A stretch of 64,000 nucleotides of DNA from Escallonia rubra (GCA_033065855.1 JAVXUO010001058.1:1-64000), one strand, 5' to 3'. Shown: positions 11,076-22,950, counted from the stretch's first letter. Made by a program: numbers and translations. Notes: generated from the letters alone by a model not told the origin.

Positions 11076-13570
11076 TGAGTTTTAAAAAAACCCATTTTTT
11101 CTCAAGTAACCCCACCTTTCAGGAATTTGAGACTTTGGCTCCCTCTTTTCACAATTTCTCCAAAAAAACCCATCAATCCCAAATAATAAACTACAAAACC
11201 CATGTTTTCCTAATTTTCCCTAAATATTTTTAGTTAGCTTAGTCATGAAAGCAAGTAGGTGGTGGCAACCCTAAAAAAAACATGGTTTCTAAATAAATTT
11301 ATAAAATTACAAAAAGACTCCCAAACTTTACTTAATTACAAAACATAACCCATATTTTGTATAATTGCATTCAAGCCCAAAATTATTCTAATAATTCTCA
11401 ATTTAATTAAACATCGCTGAAAATATACACTAGCATTCATTTTATTATTTTTCATCACTAAAATCGTAATTTACAGTTATGCCTCCAAAGTTATTCCAAA
11501 ATTACAAAAATGCCCTCGAACATTTCAAAAGTTACATTTTTGCCCCATACTTATTTTAAGCTCCTACCAATACCCGAGCATTGCTCAAAATTAACGCCAG
11601 CCTATTTTTCGGAACACCGATGGTTATTTTAACCCGCTCCCAAAATTCTGGATATTACAGGCCAGGGCTTGGACTGGGCCTAGATATCCCATTCGTCTGG
11701 CCCGGCCCCGGCCTTTTTTCACGTCAAGCCCACTGGGTCCGGGCTGCTCTACTTGGATGGTAATTTTTTTGAATGGAGAATTGCAATGACTGACGTCAAT
11801 AAGCATAATTACCATCACATAAAGTATTACCCAAATATGACCTTCTTTTGCCCCATCACACCCCCCCCCCCCCCCCCCCCACAACACCCCATGCACCCAA
11901 ATACCGAGAATAAAGGCTTAAAGAAGTTTGTGACCAAGGCAAAAAAATTCAACAGGTCAATAGGCAACTATGAAACGGCCTCACAAAATTGAGAGCTTGT
12001 AGAAGTGAGTTAAACAATTGCATCCGCAAAACAAATTCAGCAGGCAATTACTTTTTCTATTTTTGTCCAGTATCAAGACAGCGGGAAAGTATTTATATGT
12101 ATTTTATAATGGATACATAATTATGACACAATGACATAATAATGGACAAACATTCTAGCATCTATTCTAAGTTTGTAGTTATTGCCATATATGTTTTGAT
12201 AGGTTTATAGGTATTGCTGTTCTATTATTAATAGGACTTGCTCATATATTTTGGATATATGACCAAATAGTTTAGATTATGAACTAATTGTAGTTATTGC
12301 CATATTCGTTTTGACATTTATTTTAGTTGGACTTGTAGGTACATTCCGAATATACAGATGAGAGAGAAAAAATATCCCAATAACATGGTCGATTGGACAT
12401 GGGATCCGAGCTCATGAATGACATGTGTCTAATGTTCTCTTATTAAGAAGGTGGCGTTGATTAGGTTATTGCATTTATAAGTTTAATAATAGTTTGTGAA
12501 ATTTTGGCTTATTGAATATTAAACTGTTTAAAAATATTGTTGAAGAGATTTGCTAACAAGACAAAATCAGAACACAGATAGAATCCGAAGCTCAATGTAT
12601 CTTGCTTCTATGCATATTGTTTGACTGTAAAATCGAATAGCTCAATTGTTTACCAAAATAAAAAATAAAAAAAATTCCAGTCGAATATCTGTGTATGAAA
12701 CAAGGGGAAAAAAAAGTTAAAACTTCTTCACGTGGATAGGCACTTAATAGGTTTTTGTGGAGATTTTTAACTGAAGGTCAAAAAACACCCTTAGTTTCAA
12801 CAAACACGAATATTACAAAGGTTAAATTGAAAAAAAAAAGCTTGATGCCGTATTAAAAGACACCCTTAGATTATCAAACTCGTATATTAAAAAATGATAG
12901 TTTGAGGAAAGAGGCTTAGTAGCGTAATATTTTAGTATCATGTTTTAACGAAAGGGGCTTAATAGCATACTCAAAGTCCAAAATATCCCTGATTTAAAAC
13001 AAAATAAACTTTGCATTAAATAAAAGGGTACTTCTTAGGGGGAAAAAAAGTATAACTATTAAACCATATTCGTGCATTGTACATAATATAGCTACAAAAA
13101 TGGATAATCAAAGAAGAAGAAGATAATCTCACTTGATATATTAAGTTCTTAATTAGTACCATAATATACGTGATTTACAAAACTGAATACCTGTCACCAG
13201 TAGGGACGGCACCGAAAACCCCTAAACCACTTCCATTGCCAAGAACCCCTAAACCACAAGTTTTCTTCTTTCCTTTGATCTTCAACTTTAGTCACCATTT
13301 GGACATCGTTTTCGTTGCTTGAACATGCGCTTCAATACCCGTTTACCTGGTTACAATGAAACTAAAGTTTCATCGAATGCTGGAGTCAAAGTAACATGGA
13401 TATAAGAACACAAAATTCCAGTACACTCGGTGTTAGATAGAGTTGACCATATGAAAAAAGCAACTCGTACGCATTACTTTAATCCTCCCTCCCACCAGCA
13501 TCTATCCACTTCAATGGATATTAACTGCATTACTTTAATGGTGGTGAACGGTAAGTCGTTGACATTGAGA
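11076..13570. other. AT-rich non-coding interval
   Basis: Starts with A/C-rich sequence (AAAACCC words, 11080-11350), has a GC-rich patch at 11660-11750 and a 20-base C run (11861-11880), then continues AT-rich. A loose pair of similar segments lies at 12170-12215 and 12288-12330 (GTAGTTATTGCCATAT). No gene or complete element recognised. Confidence 0.5.
11861..11880 (+). repeat. Poly-C run of 20
   Basis: Twenty consecutive C residues preceded by CATCACA. Confidence 0.9.
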
Positions 13571-13573
13571 CAC

Positions 13574-14135
13574 CCGCCAGGGGTGGATCCAGGAAGTCTA
13601 ACCGGGAGGACCAAAAAGTCATTAAAAAAAATAGCGCCTGACATAAAAGACTTCGCGTATATAATTTCACTATTCATAGTGATTTATTTAATTTGGTAAA
13701 GTTGGTCAACAACAAACTACTAATCTTGCATGACTGAAACTTAACTCTTATTGTCTATATGTATTACCAGTGCGATTACCAATTGTATGATGATAATAAT
13801 CACGTATAAGTTAACATATTATAAGAATTTAAACTAAAAAAGGGACAAAAACAAAAAAGAACTAAACTTGATCTATTAGTGTTTTCTTTATAATCTGGAG
13901 GTTTAGAATTTGGAATGAAGATGGACAATGGAACGAGAAAGATGAGCGGTAGCACAAAAAGTGAAAAAGATTGAAATCTAATACATTAATATATGGAATT
14001 TTAGTAACTATTTTAAACATAATTACTCATTATTTTAAAAAACTAAAAAAATTCTCAAACTTTAGGGCCCCCTCCAATCCCCCTCTCCCATCAAACTTTA
14101 GGGCCCCCTCCAATCCCCCTCTCCAAAGAGGGCCA
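13574..14135. mobile_element. Possible hAT remnant with a 37-bp direct repeat
   Basis: The left side reads CAGGGGTGGATCCAGGAAG, a form of the terminal repeat common in plant hAT elements of the CAGTGGCGGAGCC type. At 14057-14130 a unit of about 37 bp (ACTTTAGGGCCCCCTCC and on) is present twice in tandem, as the GC-rich subterminal part often is. The matching right terminus and a target duplication are missing, so the element is truncated or the call is wrong. Confidence 0.3.
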
Positions 14136-14189
14136 CCCTAAAGACTATTTGAGCAATTTTTTTCTAATTTCGCTTGTGATGAAGTATTA

Positions 14190-14993
14190 AGTTATCACTA
14201 CCGTAACGGTACTGAAAATACCATACATTTTGTACCACTTCTGTGTACTTCTGGCACTATAACCTTTTAAATTTTGTACCAGTCCAAGTACCGTTCTATA
14301 TCGGTTCTAGTGGTCGGTACAGATAATACCAGCTGAGACCTATGCACTGGCCAAGATAACGTGTTTTGTACTCTTTACTATAACACATAAAAGTTACAAA
14401 GTTTGTTGGACAACTTAGTAAATTCACCATGTAAAGACTATACAGGTAAAAATCCTGGGTTTCATTATGTCAAAGCCTTTGTAACCTTTTTTAAAGTTCC
14501 TAATTGCCTCTCTTCATCACAATTTTTATCATAATTTGCAGAATATTTCTTGGTAAGTCTCAACTCTCTTCGGTCTTCATTGAAAATTTCAAGATGTTTT
14601 TACTTAATCATTTAACTTTTCATCACATCCAGTCATTTGTTTCATGTTTAGCTTCACACACACGCACGTACACCAACATCTTATTATTGAACAGAAAACT
14701 TATTCTTCTATAAATATTCGCTACTAACGTAATTGAAAAAGGGGGTTATTCAGTTAAATAAGTTGTTTTTCCTTGATGTCGTTGTAGAAAAATAGCTAGT
14801 TTTAGAGCAAACAGCTTTGTTGGACATTAAGTGCCAGACAATTTGATTGGTACATAACTTCTTAGTCACATCGATTAATGAGTATTATACATGTACATTA
14901 TTGACGTACAACCTGAGATGGTACCGAAACGGTACCGGTACGTATCATTTCACGCAGAAAACTAGCAAGTATTCCGGTACGGTATTTATAACT
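14190..14993. mobile_element. Candidate non-autonomous DNA element with CGGTAC-rich termini
   Basis: The left end AGTTATCACTACCGTAACGG and the reverse complement of the right end (AGTTATAAATACCGTACCGG) are clearly related, and both subterminal zones are full of GGTACCG words (14200-14340 and 14915-14985). No transposase reading frame lies inside. The target duplication is not obvious. Confidence 0.35.
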
Positions 14994-15241
14994 ATAGTTT
15001 CTTCAACTTTGGAAGTTCACCATGACCTAGTCCAGCAATCAAGGGTACACTGGTTATTCTTCAGTTCCATAGAACTCCCTAATTTCTAGATGTCGGATCT
15101 CAGAAAGTTGTTCAATAACACCATCAGGAATAATCATAATCAACTTCAGGCATTTGATCAGAACTAGAGTCTTCAGCTTGGACAGGCTTCGAAACTGCCC
15201 ATTCAGGCCCATCCAGATACTTTACAGTTCTGGCAAATCCT

Positions 15242-15448
15242 TTATGTATACTCGCTCCTGTCTATGAAACCGGCCACAATGCTTCTTATATTCTTGCAAC
15301 TTTCAGCTAGGCGTTGGACCTGCTTCATGCCAACTGTCTCAAAATCAGATAGAAATTGTTGTTTGTGATTAAACAATTCAATTGCATCTACTTTATCAAG
15401 TACTTTAGAAATCGGAGGATCCCTCCATTTTCCATTACAATATTTCAC
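15242..15448 (-). CDS. Short unidentified reading frame
   Basis: The 68-codon frame reads KYCNGKWRDPPISKVLDKVD, then FLSDFETVGMKQVQRLAESC, and looks compositionally like protein rather than AT-rich noise. No domain recognised, no clear splice context. It may be a fragment of a captured or decayed gene. Confidence 0.25.
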   Translation of the reverse strand: MKYCNGKWRDPPISKVLDKVDAIELFNHKQQFLSDFETVGMKQVQRLAESCKNIRSIVAGFIDRSEYT

Positions 15449-15649
15449 AAACCTATTATACCTGTCAAGCCTGGGAATTTGAGGGTTTGAGATCTTGCAG
15501 TCAAAGAAAACTCAAAGTTTGTCGCATTAAAAAGTCTTGTCTATTTAAAAAGATGTGGCACCCCCTAGGAGTGAGAAAGTTCACAAATCAACCTCAACTG
15601 AGAGCGACAAATTTCAGTACTTTAGATAATTGTCGCCCAACAACCCAAT

Positions 15650-17340
15650 ATTAATGTAACACTCCAAAATTTTCGGAGCATTATCCGATCATTCCATCAG
15701 ATCCTCAACTGTCCAATTTATTTATTTCCAATAATGATAACCCAACAACATCCATGTCAGAGCACTACAGTCCATCAACTATCTTAACAAACCGTCCCAA
15801 AACAATAGTAAAGTACTTAAATTATTACATTACTTAACGGTTCTCTAGCAAGACTCAAATAAATAATAATCTAAAAACATAAACTACTTTGAAATTCAAG
15901 CTCGTCCGTCCCGAAATCTTACTGACAGTTATTTCCTGCTGAAGGGAATAGAAAAAGGGAGTGAGCTTTCGAGAGCTCAGTAAGGTCGCTCAACATTCAG
16001 TAGGGATTACAAACGAATTGGTCAGAAAATTATATCAATGACAATATAGAAACAATGTTATCAAATTTCTCAATTAAAGATTCAATGAATAAACTTTCGA
16101 TTTCACTGAAACAATGCAGATGATATTCGACATGAGTATATTGCAAAGCCACACAGGCAGTGCAGGGTAACACTTAGCAAAGCCACACAGGCAGTGCTCA
16201 ACAACAATATGGTTACATATGCATATGAACACTAGCTAGACCTTCAAGGAACTAGCATTTCCCGACAATAACATATCATCCTTGTATCACCCCCGATACA
16301 GACCATCCTTATAACTCCTCAATACACTACCTCATGCCAATATGCAGAATGCAATAAGCCATATTACAATGAACAAATCGACACTCAAAGAGAAATAAGT
16401 GCTGAGCATCGAAAGAGATTTTCAATAAACGTTTCAGGCTCAAACAAAGGTTATTAATGACAATCGATACAATTTCATCACAATTATAATTGAGTCCAAA
16501 GAAATAACGATAGAAAATCGGAATAACATATGAATCAAATAGAGGAGTTAGGTTCGGATGAAAATCACTTACCTCAATCCAAGCGCTGAAGCTAAAACGC
16601 TCTCGACCAAATTCCTCTAGGTTAAACTAGGTTGGCAGAGTCATTTATCAGAACACTTATTCATACTACTATATTAAAATGTTAATATAACTATCCACAG
16701 CGTACCCATTTCTCTACCCTAAAATGATGAAACTCGGAGCGGTTTCCCACACAGCCAACCTACCCCGAAATTCGTCACACTCCCCGAGACTCAGAAATAT
16801 CCCTAAAATGTTCTAATCGTTCATTAAACATTATTTATAGTTTAATGTAGCATATGGGATAAAAATATAATTTTTGATTATTTTCGAATTAAAAATAATT
16901 TTCTTAAATACACTAAAACCAATAAATTGCCATAATTTCTTCTAGTTGGAAATAAAGGCTCATAATTTTTGTAACAGATTTAGAAGAATTATAAAAATTA
17001 TTGAAATTGAAATCAGAAATTAAAAGGCATTAAAATTTTTTAAAATTTTTCATTTTTGTTAAATTCAATGCGATAGAGAAATGATAGCAAATGAACTCTA
17101 AAAATCACCAAATTTACACTGAGTCTTTATTATACTATAAAAGTATTACTATAGTTTTTCCTAGAACATTTTCAGGGTTTAAAGGCTTCAAAAGAATTTT
17201 ACCATTTGAAGCTTACAGAAAATATTAAAAATACATATGATCTCAGAAAATTATGAAATTTTACCAGTAATTCTAGCATAGTCTCAGGTACTGTACTATA
17301 AATTTTTCACGTTCTAATATTCACTATACGCTATCCAAAG
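15650..17340. other. Non-coding interval, unclassified element-like sequence
   Basis: Begins TAACACTCCAAAATTTTCGG. Includes a partial tandem repeat (GCAAAGCCACACAGGCAGTGC at about 16144 and 16178) and the near-palindromic GAGCTTTCGAGAGCTC (about 15963). From 16640 it becomes very AT-rich. I see no coding signal. The style suggests a long non-autonomous retroelement, but no terminal repeats could be matched. Confidence 0.3.
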
Positions 17341-18475
17341 TGCATAACGAGCCTAACATTATCCGTATACACACACATGAGTACACAGCTCACTAACACA
17401 TGCACCCAGCACACACATGCACTCAGTACACCCTCCATTCACACATCCAAGACACAGAAACAAACCCATCAACTCCAGCTTCTTCTTCACCTCTTCATAA
17501 CCCACCGCACACACTCACCCACATATATGTACACAACACTCTACACACACATGCATACAACTACACACTTCAGGTACACACCTTTGCACACACTTCAGTG
17601 GTCTCCCTCTTCCTGCTTTCACCTCACCCGCATATAATATAACCATACATTTGCACACATGTACCTCACAGGTGAAAATACACACATTCAAACTCACTTC
17701 CACTCACTGCTTCACCCATTTTAGACACACCTGCACACCCGACTCTTGCACACTTCCATACCCAGCTGCTTCACGGCAGCTTCATCCAGTCACATACGAG
17801 CACTTGCACACCCACGTTACACACAAATGCACACACTTAAACACACGCACACACAAGCTGTCTTCAAGGCAGCCTCACGCACCCACGCTCAACATGCACA
17901 CACACACATTATATACACAGCACTACACGCACAACGCAGAGCACATACCAACACTCATTTATGTATTTCACTCACACACGCACATCACCCAACAGCCACA
18001 CAACTTCCCCTTCCCCTGCACCTTGTCATATTACTGCAACTACAAACTCATGGCCATGGTGCCCACTGCCGTGCGGCAGTGGGTTCTCTCCATCTCTCTT
18101 TTCTCCTTTAACTCACGCGTGCATATGTATATATATATATATACACACTACACCCAGCAGTCTATACACCCAAACAACCAATATCCCAACACTCCCTCAT
18201 TCAACCTTTTAGCCACCCATCAAACCTCAAGCACACACTCACATCAAGCTTGCACTACCCAGGTAAAACACCCATCTCATTCACTGTATATTCCACATAT
18301 GTACACATCCCACACATTCAAGAATTAAACCCATTAAGCACCCTACACTACACCAGTTCACCATACCAAAGACACATAGAAATTTACTCACGCAACACAC
18401 ACAAATACATCACACATGCACAGCTCACCACAATTCATACATGAGCATATACACGGCTGTGCCTAGCAGCCCACA
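17340..18475 (+). repeat. CA-rich tract B with GC hairpins
   Basis: Same style as tract A: long CACA/ACAC-dominated plus strand broken by hairpins AGCTGC/GCAGCT (17764-17781), GCTGTCTT-type near-palindrome (17857-17873), a 10-bp perfect stem CCCACTGCCG/CGGCAGTGGG with a TG loop (18062-18083) and GGCTG/CAGCC (18455-18471). A TA run lies at 18125-18142. The overlapping His/Thr-rich open frames (up to 225 codons) reflect composition only. Confidence 0.65.
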
Positions 18476-18791
18476 CACCACGACATGCGTACACTTCCAG
18501 TCGCTCAGCCCAGATCAAAAGTGGAAGTTTCCATATGTTCCCAACCTATCTTGGCTACACCTATAGGCCCACTGGGGGTCCCAATTCTCATGACGCGTCG
18601 GCATATTCAACGGTAAACTTTTCAACGCTCACAAGCCGGTCAAAGCGACGCATGCTCAAGTCACGTGCATTTTCCCTTTGTGAAGCAACCTTGGTGTGCC
18701 TTCCCCCTTAAGGGGGTCAGCCACCTTAGGGGGTCGGCCACCCTAGGGGGTTGGCCAACTACCTTGACGACCGACTACCGTCATTCGTGGT
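18476..18791. other. Short non-coding flank with AGGGGGT repeats
   Basis: Holds three related units at 18706-18756 (CCTTAGGGGGTCGGCCA type) and ends at the hAT target site. It is continuous with the GC-rich sequence that resumes at 20328 on the other side of the hAT element. Confidence 0.4.
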
Positions 18792-20319
18792 CAGTGGCGG
18801 AGCCAGGATTTCATCCCGGGGGGGGGGCTGAAAATATATCGAAGGAGATAAATATTTTTACAAGTAAAATAGCACACAAAAACAAAGTGCACTTTTCGAC
18901 TAATACGCTCGTCGAACTTTATCTCGAACATTAGGACCATAATCCAAAATATTCGGACGCAACCTAGGATCTGAAATAAGCTCATCAGAATTGAACTCAT
19001 CGCTAGCTCTGCTTGAATGTCCGGAATGAATATCACGATACACAATGGGAACCTTGTCCGTTACTGTTGGAATCGGAGACTCATTCTTATTAGACTGCAA
19101 TAATTCTTCCACCTTTGCTTTCTTTTTAAAGAACCTTTCCATTCTGAAAAAAATATATTTTATTTTAAGTATCAATCCATCAATTATCAATCAAATAACC
19201 TAGTTAATTACAAATATTTTATTCTTTTACTTTTTCAGTCATGTTTTATTATCGCGTTAACCTAATTAACTTAATTTCAACCCACCATTCAACTAAATCA
19301 CATATCCGACATCTCAATCCAATTGGGTCCCATCCTCCATCAACCATCTCAATTCTCAATTCTCAAATGCTCAATGCACAATTAACAACATATAATCAGC
19401 ATGAAAATAATCTCAATTTTTAAATACACAATTAACACAACCTAAAATTATCAATCAAATAATCAATGCTCAAATGGGATAAAAATCCAATTGGGTCCCA
19501 TCCTCCATCAACAATCTCAAATCTAAGTGCTCAATGCACGATTAACATCCATAAAGCATCAATTAATAATCTAAATTATCAAATACACAACTAACAACCT
19601 AAAATTATTAATCAAATAATCAATTCTCAATAGCAAAAGAAATTGTTCAAAATGCACACTGACCTCAGTCCTCAGAAATCAGAACGGCGTCGCCGGAGTT
19701 GGGTGGGGACTGGCCAACTTAGAGGTGAACTTAGATCTGCCGGATCTGATCTGGCCGGAGTTGGGTGGGGACTAGCCAGAGTTGGGGTGGGGACCGCCGG
19801 ATTGGGGAGGCCTTCACCAATCACCGGCTTCGCGCTTCGGAGTTTTGGAATCGATGGACGGCGACCGGTGACCGCGGGTCGGTGGGTGGTGCCGGAGTAC
19901 GACGAGCCTCGATGGCTCAGTGGCTGAGAGAGCCGACTGCCGAGAGAGGAGGAGAGATGCCAGCAGCCGGCGTGACCGGTGACTCGTGAGACTGTGACTG
20001 TGAGAGCTTGATTGACGCCACCGTCGCCACGCCTGAGAGAGCCGAGAGCCCGAGAGAGGAGGAGCCGAGGAGAGCTGCCGTCTGCCCGCGTGCCGCGGTG
20101 AGCCGGTGTCCGCCTGTCCGGTGAGTCGGTGACTGACTGTGAGAGTGAGATTGTGAGAGCCGGCCGAGAGAGAGGAGGAGAGAGAGAGAGAGAGAGGAAG
20201 AGAGAGAAAGGAAAAGTGGAAAATGAAAAAAAAACACTATATATATATATATTTTAAAAAAATTCAAAATCTCAGGAGGGGCTATAGCCCCCCCTCGTAC
20301 AAGCCTAGCTCCGCCCATG
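18792..20319 (-). mobile_element. hAT element with 8-bp target duplication
   Basis: The left end CAGTGGCGGAGCCAGGATTT and the inverted right end CATGGGCGGAGCTAGGCTTG form imperfect terminal repeats. The 8-bp word TTCGTGGT lies immediately outside both ends (18784-18791 and 20320-20327), the duplication length expected for hAT. Inside, on the minus strand, are a GC-rich 5' part (20220-19680), an AT-rich intron-like part with an internal duplication (about 19310 and 19490, GGGTCCCATCCTCCATCAAC) and the start of a transposase. The element is too short to be autonomous. Confidence 0.85.
18900..19142 (-). pseudogene. Truncated hAT transposase, N-terminus only (TTF-type family)
   Basis: The ATG at 19142 follows directly after a TTTTTTTCAG acceptor, so a 5' intron is likely. 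The 80 codons read MERFFKKKAKVEELL at the start and DPRLRPNILDYGPNVRDKVR, then RAY, at the end. This matches the N-terminus of plant hAT-like proteins with a TTF-type zinc finger, where DPG/R-x-PI-x-(N/D)Y-x-PN-x-RD-x-(I/V)RRAYL precedes the finger. A TAG replaces the codon after RRAY, and the zinc finger, catalytic core and dimerisation domain are all absent. Confidence 0.65.
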
Positions 20320-20327
20320 TTCGTGGT

Positions 20328-20960
20328 CACGCACTATAATCGCAACTCTCGTCGCCCGCGTTCGCTCGCCAGCTCCGCGACTCTTGTCGCCCCGCGCCAT
20401 CTTCGCGACCTTCGTCGCCCGCCTCTGCGCATCATCTCCGCGACCTTCGTCGCCCGCGTTCGCGGGCCAGCTCTGCGACACTCGTCGCCCGCGCGCCATC
20501 TCTGCGACTCTTGTCGCCAGCGCACCATCTCCTCGACATTCATCGCCCGCATCTGCACGCCAGTTCCGCGACTCTCGTCTCTGCGACCTTCGTCGCCACG
20601 CCCGCGCGCCATCTCCGCGACCTTCATTGCCCGCGCGCCATCTCCGCGATCTTCATTGCCCGCGTATGCACGACAGCTCCGTGACTCCCGTCGCCCGCGC
20701 GCCACTTCCGCGACTCCCGTCGCCCGTGCGCCATCTCCGCGACCTTCGTCGCTCGCGTCCGCATGACACCTCTGCGACTCCCATCGCCCGCGCACCTTCT
20801 TCATGACCTTCGTCGCCTGCATCCGCATGACACCTCCGCGACTCTTGTCGCCCGCGTGCTGTCTCCACGACCTTCGTTGCCCGCATCCGCACAACAACTC
20901 CTCGACTCTCATCGCCCGCGCGCCGTCTCTGCGACCTTAGTCGCCGACGCCCGCGCACCA
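20328..20960 (+). repeat. GC-rich minisatellite of 29- and 35-bp units
   Basis: Units of the type CGTCGCCCGCGCGCCATCTC plus CGCGACCTT are repeated about twenty times. There are two lengths: 29 bp, and 35 bp with an insertion such as TCTGCA or TCCGCA after CCCGCG. From about 20730 they alternate 35-29-35-29, giving a 64-bp higher-order unit. Units hold few stop codons in any frame, so long Arg/Ser/Pro-rich frames appear on both strands; none looks like a gene. Confidence 0.8.
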
Positions 20961-21191
20961 CACTCTCACACACCACCGCGCCCTTGCGCCGCGCCACTGA
21001 TTATGTCGCACTACGTGCCCCCGACACCAAGTATCGTCCCGCAACACTCATCGCCGCTCTCATCCACCATTCTCATGATATGTGCCCCGGCACTAGGTAT
21101 TGTCTCGCGATGGTAGTCGCCGCACCCATGCGCCACAATCATGTTATGTGCTTCCAGGGTGGCTCCGCTCGTAGTGCTCCGGCATGAGGAC

Positions 21192-21400
21192 CCCTCGCAG
21201 CGGGATGGGCTCACAACCTTAAAGCCATCGCCGGTACAATCACCGGGGGGCTCCGGCCCTCGCAGCGGGATGGGCTCACAACCCTAAAGCCATCGCTGGC
21301 ACAATCACCGGGGGGCTTCGGCCCTCGCAGTGGGATGGGCTCACAACCCTAAAGCCATCGCCGGCACAATCACCCGGGGGGGGCTCTGGCCCCCGCAACG
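21192..21400 (+). repeat. Three to four tandem 65-bp units
   Basis: CCCTCGCAGCGGGATGGGCT starts at 21192, 21257 and 21322 (period 65), with a diverged fourth start near 21390. Units include CACAACCCTAAAGCCATCGC and CAATCACCGGGGGG. Confidence 0.85.
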
Positions 21401-21762
21401 GACTCTAAGCACTGAGCTGCGACCATGCCAACTTATGTTACTATTGATCGTCGACACCACTAGGGCAATGACCCCCGGGTCACTCCGGGACGGGAGCAGG
21501 TCCTTGGAGGGCAACGCGCCTAGTCCGTCTGGCTTGGCTACAGGGGCAACCCTCGCCGTTGTCGGGATCTCTGCGTGTCTCTTGACACACCTTGTGGGAT
21601 TCAGTAAGGGCTTGGACTGGTGGTTGGGGCAACGGGCTACTCTGACCATGCTACCGTGGTGTGGTCAGTCTCCTCACACAAGCAGAAAGATACTGCAAGG
21701 GCAGGGTAGCACGAAGTCGGGGACCGGCAGTCCAACAGAGAATCGGTACTTTGGGACCCCTG

Positions 21763-21830
21763 GTGACGTGTCACTCCGAGGGGACGACACGTGTTAGCTG
21801 ATGACACATGCACATTTTTGCCTATAAATA
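21763..21830 (+). promoter_or_regulatory. Candidate promoter: ACGT dyad and TATA box
   Basis: TATAAATA at 21823-21830 lies about 30 bp downstream of CACGTG (G-box, 21788-21793). ACGTGTC (21766-21772) and its exact inverted copy GACACGT (21786-21792) form a dyad of ABRE-type cores, bound in plants by bZIP factors. CT-rich sequence and TCTCTCTAAAACC follow at 21880-21900, as in a leader. No intact gene follows; the open frame from 21954 is unremarkable. It could be the promoter of an old LTR, but no partner repeat was seen. Confidence 0.4.
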
Positions 21831-22189
21831 GTGGACTTTGGAGCTTATTTGAGCACTTCTATCTCATTTGACATTTTCACTTGCTCTCTCTAAAACCTAT
21901 TCTCTCTGGAATTCTAGTGAGAGAAACATATTTGGACTCTTGACATCGGACCCTTGACGCTACACTCTCGACACGGACTGTCGACCGCCGGCCCTGTTCA
22001 TCGTCGCCATACTTACGCGGCGCTGCCAGCCCTCGCAACCTGTCTGGGGAGCCTTACTCTCAGCCCTTACTCCATCCTTGCTGTCTCCCACTTTGCCTAC
22101 TTGGAAGCTGATTCAGACTGCATCCTTTGTGGCACCTCCACGTAGCAACGAACCCTTTTCCTTGGCATCACCATACAGTCCCTTTCTTT

Positions 22190-22560
22190 GGCACCACTTC
22201 CACGCACAATGAACACTAACACCTCACCGCACTCTCAAACACCCGCACACTTAGACATAGATTCACATAGCTACCTACATAATAGACCCATGCAACCCGC
22301 ACACTTACACCATACACAGAAATACATTACGGCTACAATATTACCGAAACTCACAACCCGTATACACACCGTTCCCTTAACCCACTATATGTAAATGCAT
22401 ATATACTGAAAAATGGATGTAAGTTGACGATCTCTTACCGGAAAGCTTCCCCGGAAAGAGTCCCTCGATCTCTCTCTCTGCAGCCCTCTCTCTGCCCCTC
22501 TCTCTCTCTCTAGGTGAGTCTGACGGTTTACAGAGAGCCTTGACGGCTGCCCAAACTATT
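22190..22560 (+). repeat. CA-rich stretch followed by a CT-rich stretch
   Basis: 22200-22345 is CAC/ACA-rich, like tracts A and B but without the hairpins. 22465-22515 is (CT)n with GCAGCCCTCTC, ending in TAGGTGAGT, which resembles a donor. A near-perfect pair GCCTTGACGGC lies at 22540. Confidence 0.4.
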
Positions 22561-22599
22561 TAGTATAAACATAGTCACAAGTAAACCCTAGTTAGAAAA

Positions 22600-22950
22600 T
22601 GAAAGAAACCCTACACATCATTTGTCGCTAAAACTTCCTTCCCAAACTTATTGTCGCAAAAATGGTCCAAAAATAATTGTTATGATAATTTATGTATTAA
22701 GAAGATTTATCTACAGGTTATTACACTATCTCGTTTGAAAAAACGTTGCTATTAAGTAGATTGCTAAAACGTCGCTAATAATTACACCGTTACTGAAATT
22801 TTAAATTATCACTAAAAGAAAATATTTCAATGCTAAAATTTAAATTCGTTGCTAATTTACACGTCGACGTTTATCGTCGCTAAAAATTATATCAACGTTA
22901 AGAATGTTTAAATTTGTCGTTAATTATACCTATTTAATTTATGAAGGGTA
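22600..22950. other. Region with GTCGCTAA words, possible CACTA subterminal remnant
   Basis: Variants of (C/G)TCGCTAA or TTGCTAA recur every 20-40 bp (22625, 22744, 22772, 22852, 22874). The same word family fills both ends of the CACTA element at 30448-35690. No CACTA terminus is visible here, so it may be a decayed end. Confidence 0.3.

Noticed and set aside
10622-11095. 157-codon proline-rich frame on the minus strand
   Set aside because: Follows from the G-rich plus strand; overlapping proline-rich frames exist in other phases, with no coding pattern.
12160-12360. Hydrophobic reading (GIAVLLLIGLAHIFWIYDQ and a similar second one) resembling a small membrane protein
   Set aside because: AT-rich sequence readily yields such peptides; no start, frame is not shared between the two copies, and no organelle gene could be matched.
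13200-13260. CCCCTAAACCAC words suggesting interstitial telomere repeats
   Set aside because: Only two spaced occurrences and not a tandem CCCTAAA array.
17377-18444. Several overlapping His/Thr-rich frames, the longest 225 codons
   Set aside because: They lie in CA-rich low-complexity DNA that is poor in stop codons in all frames; no domain and no codon bias.
20317-21116. Long Arg/Ser/Pro-rich frames on both strands
   Set aside because: Produced by the 29/35-bp minisatellite, whose units lack stops in several frames.
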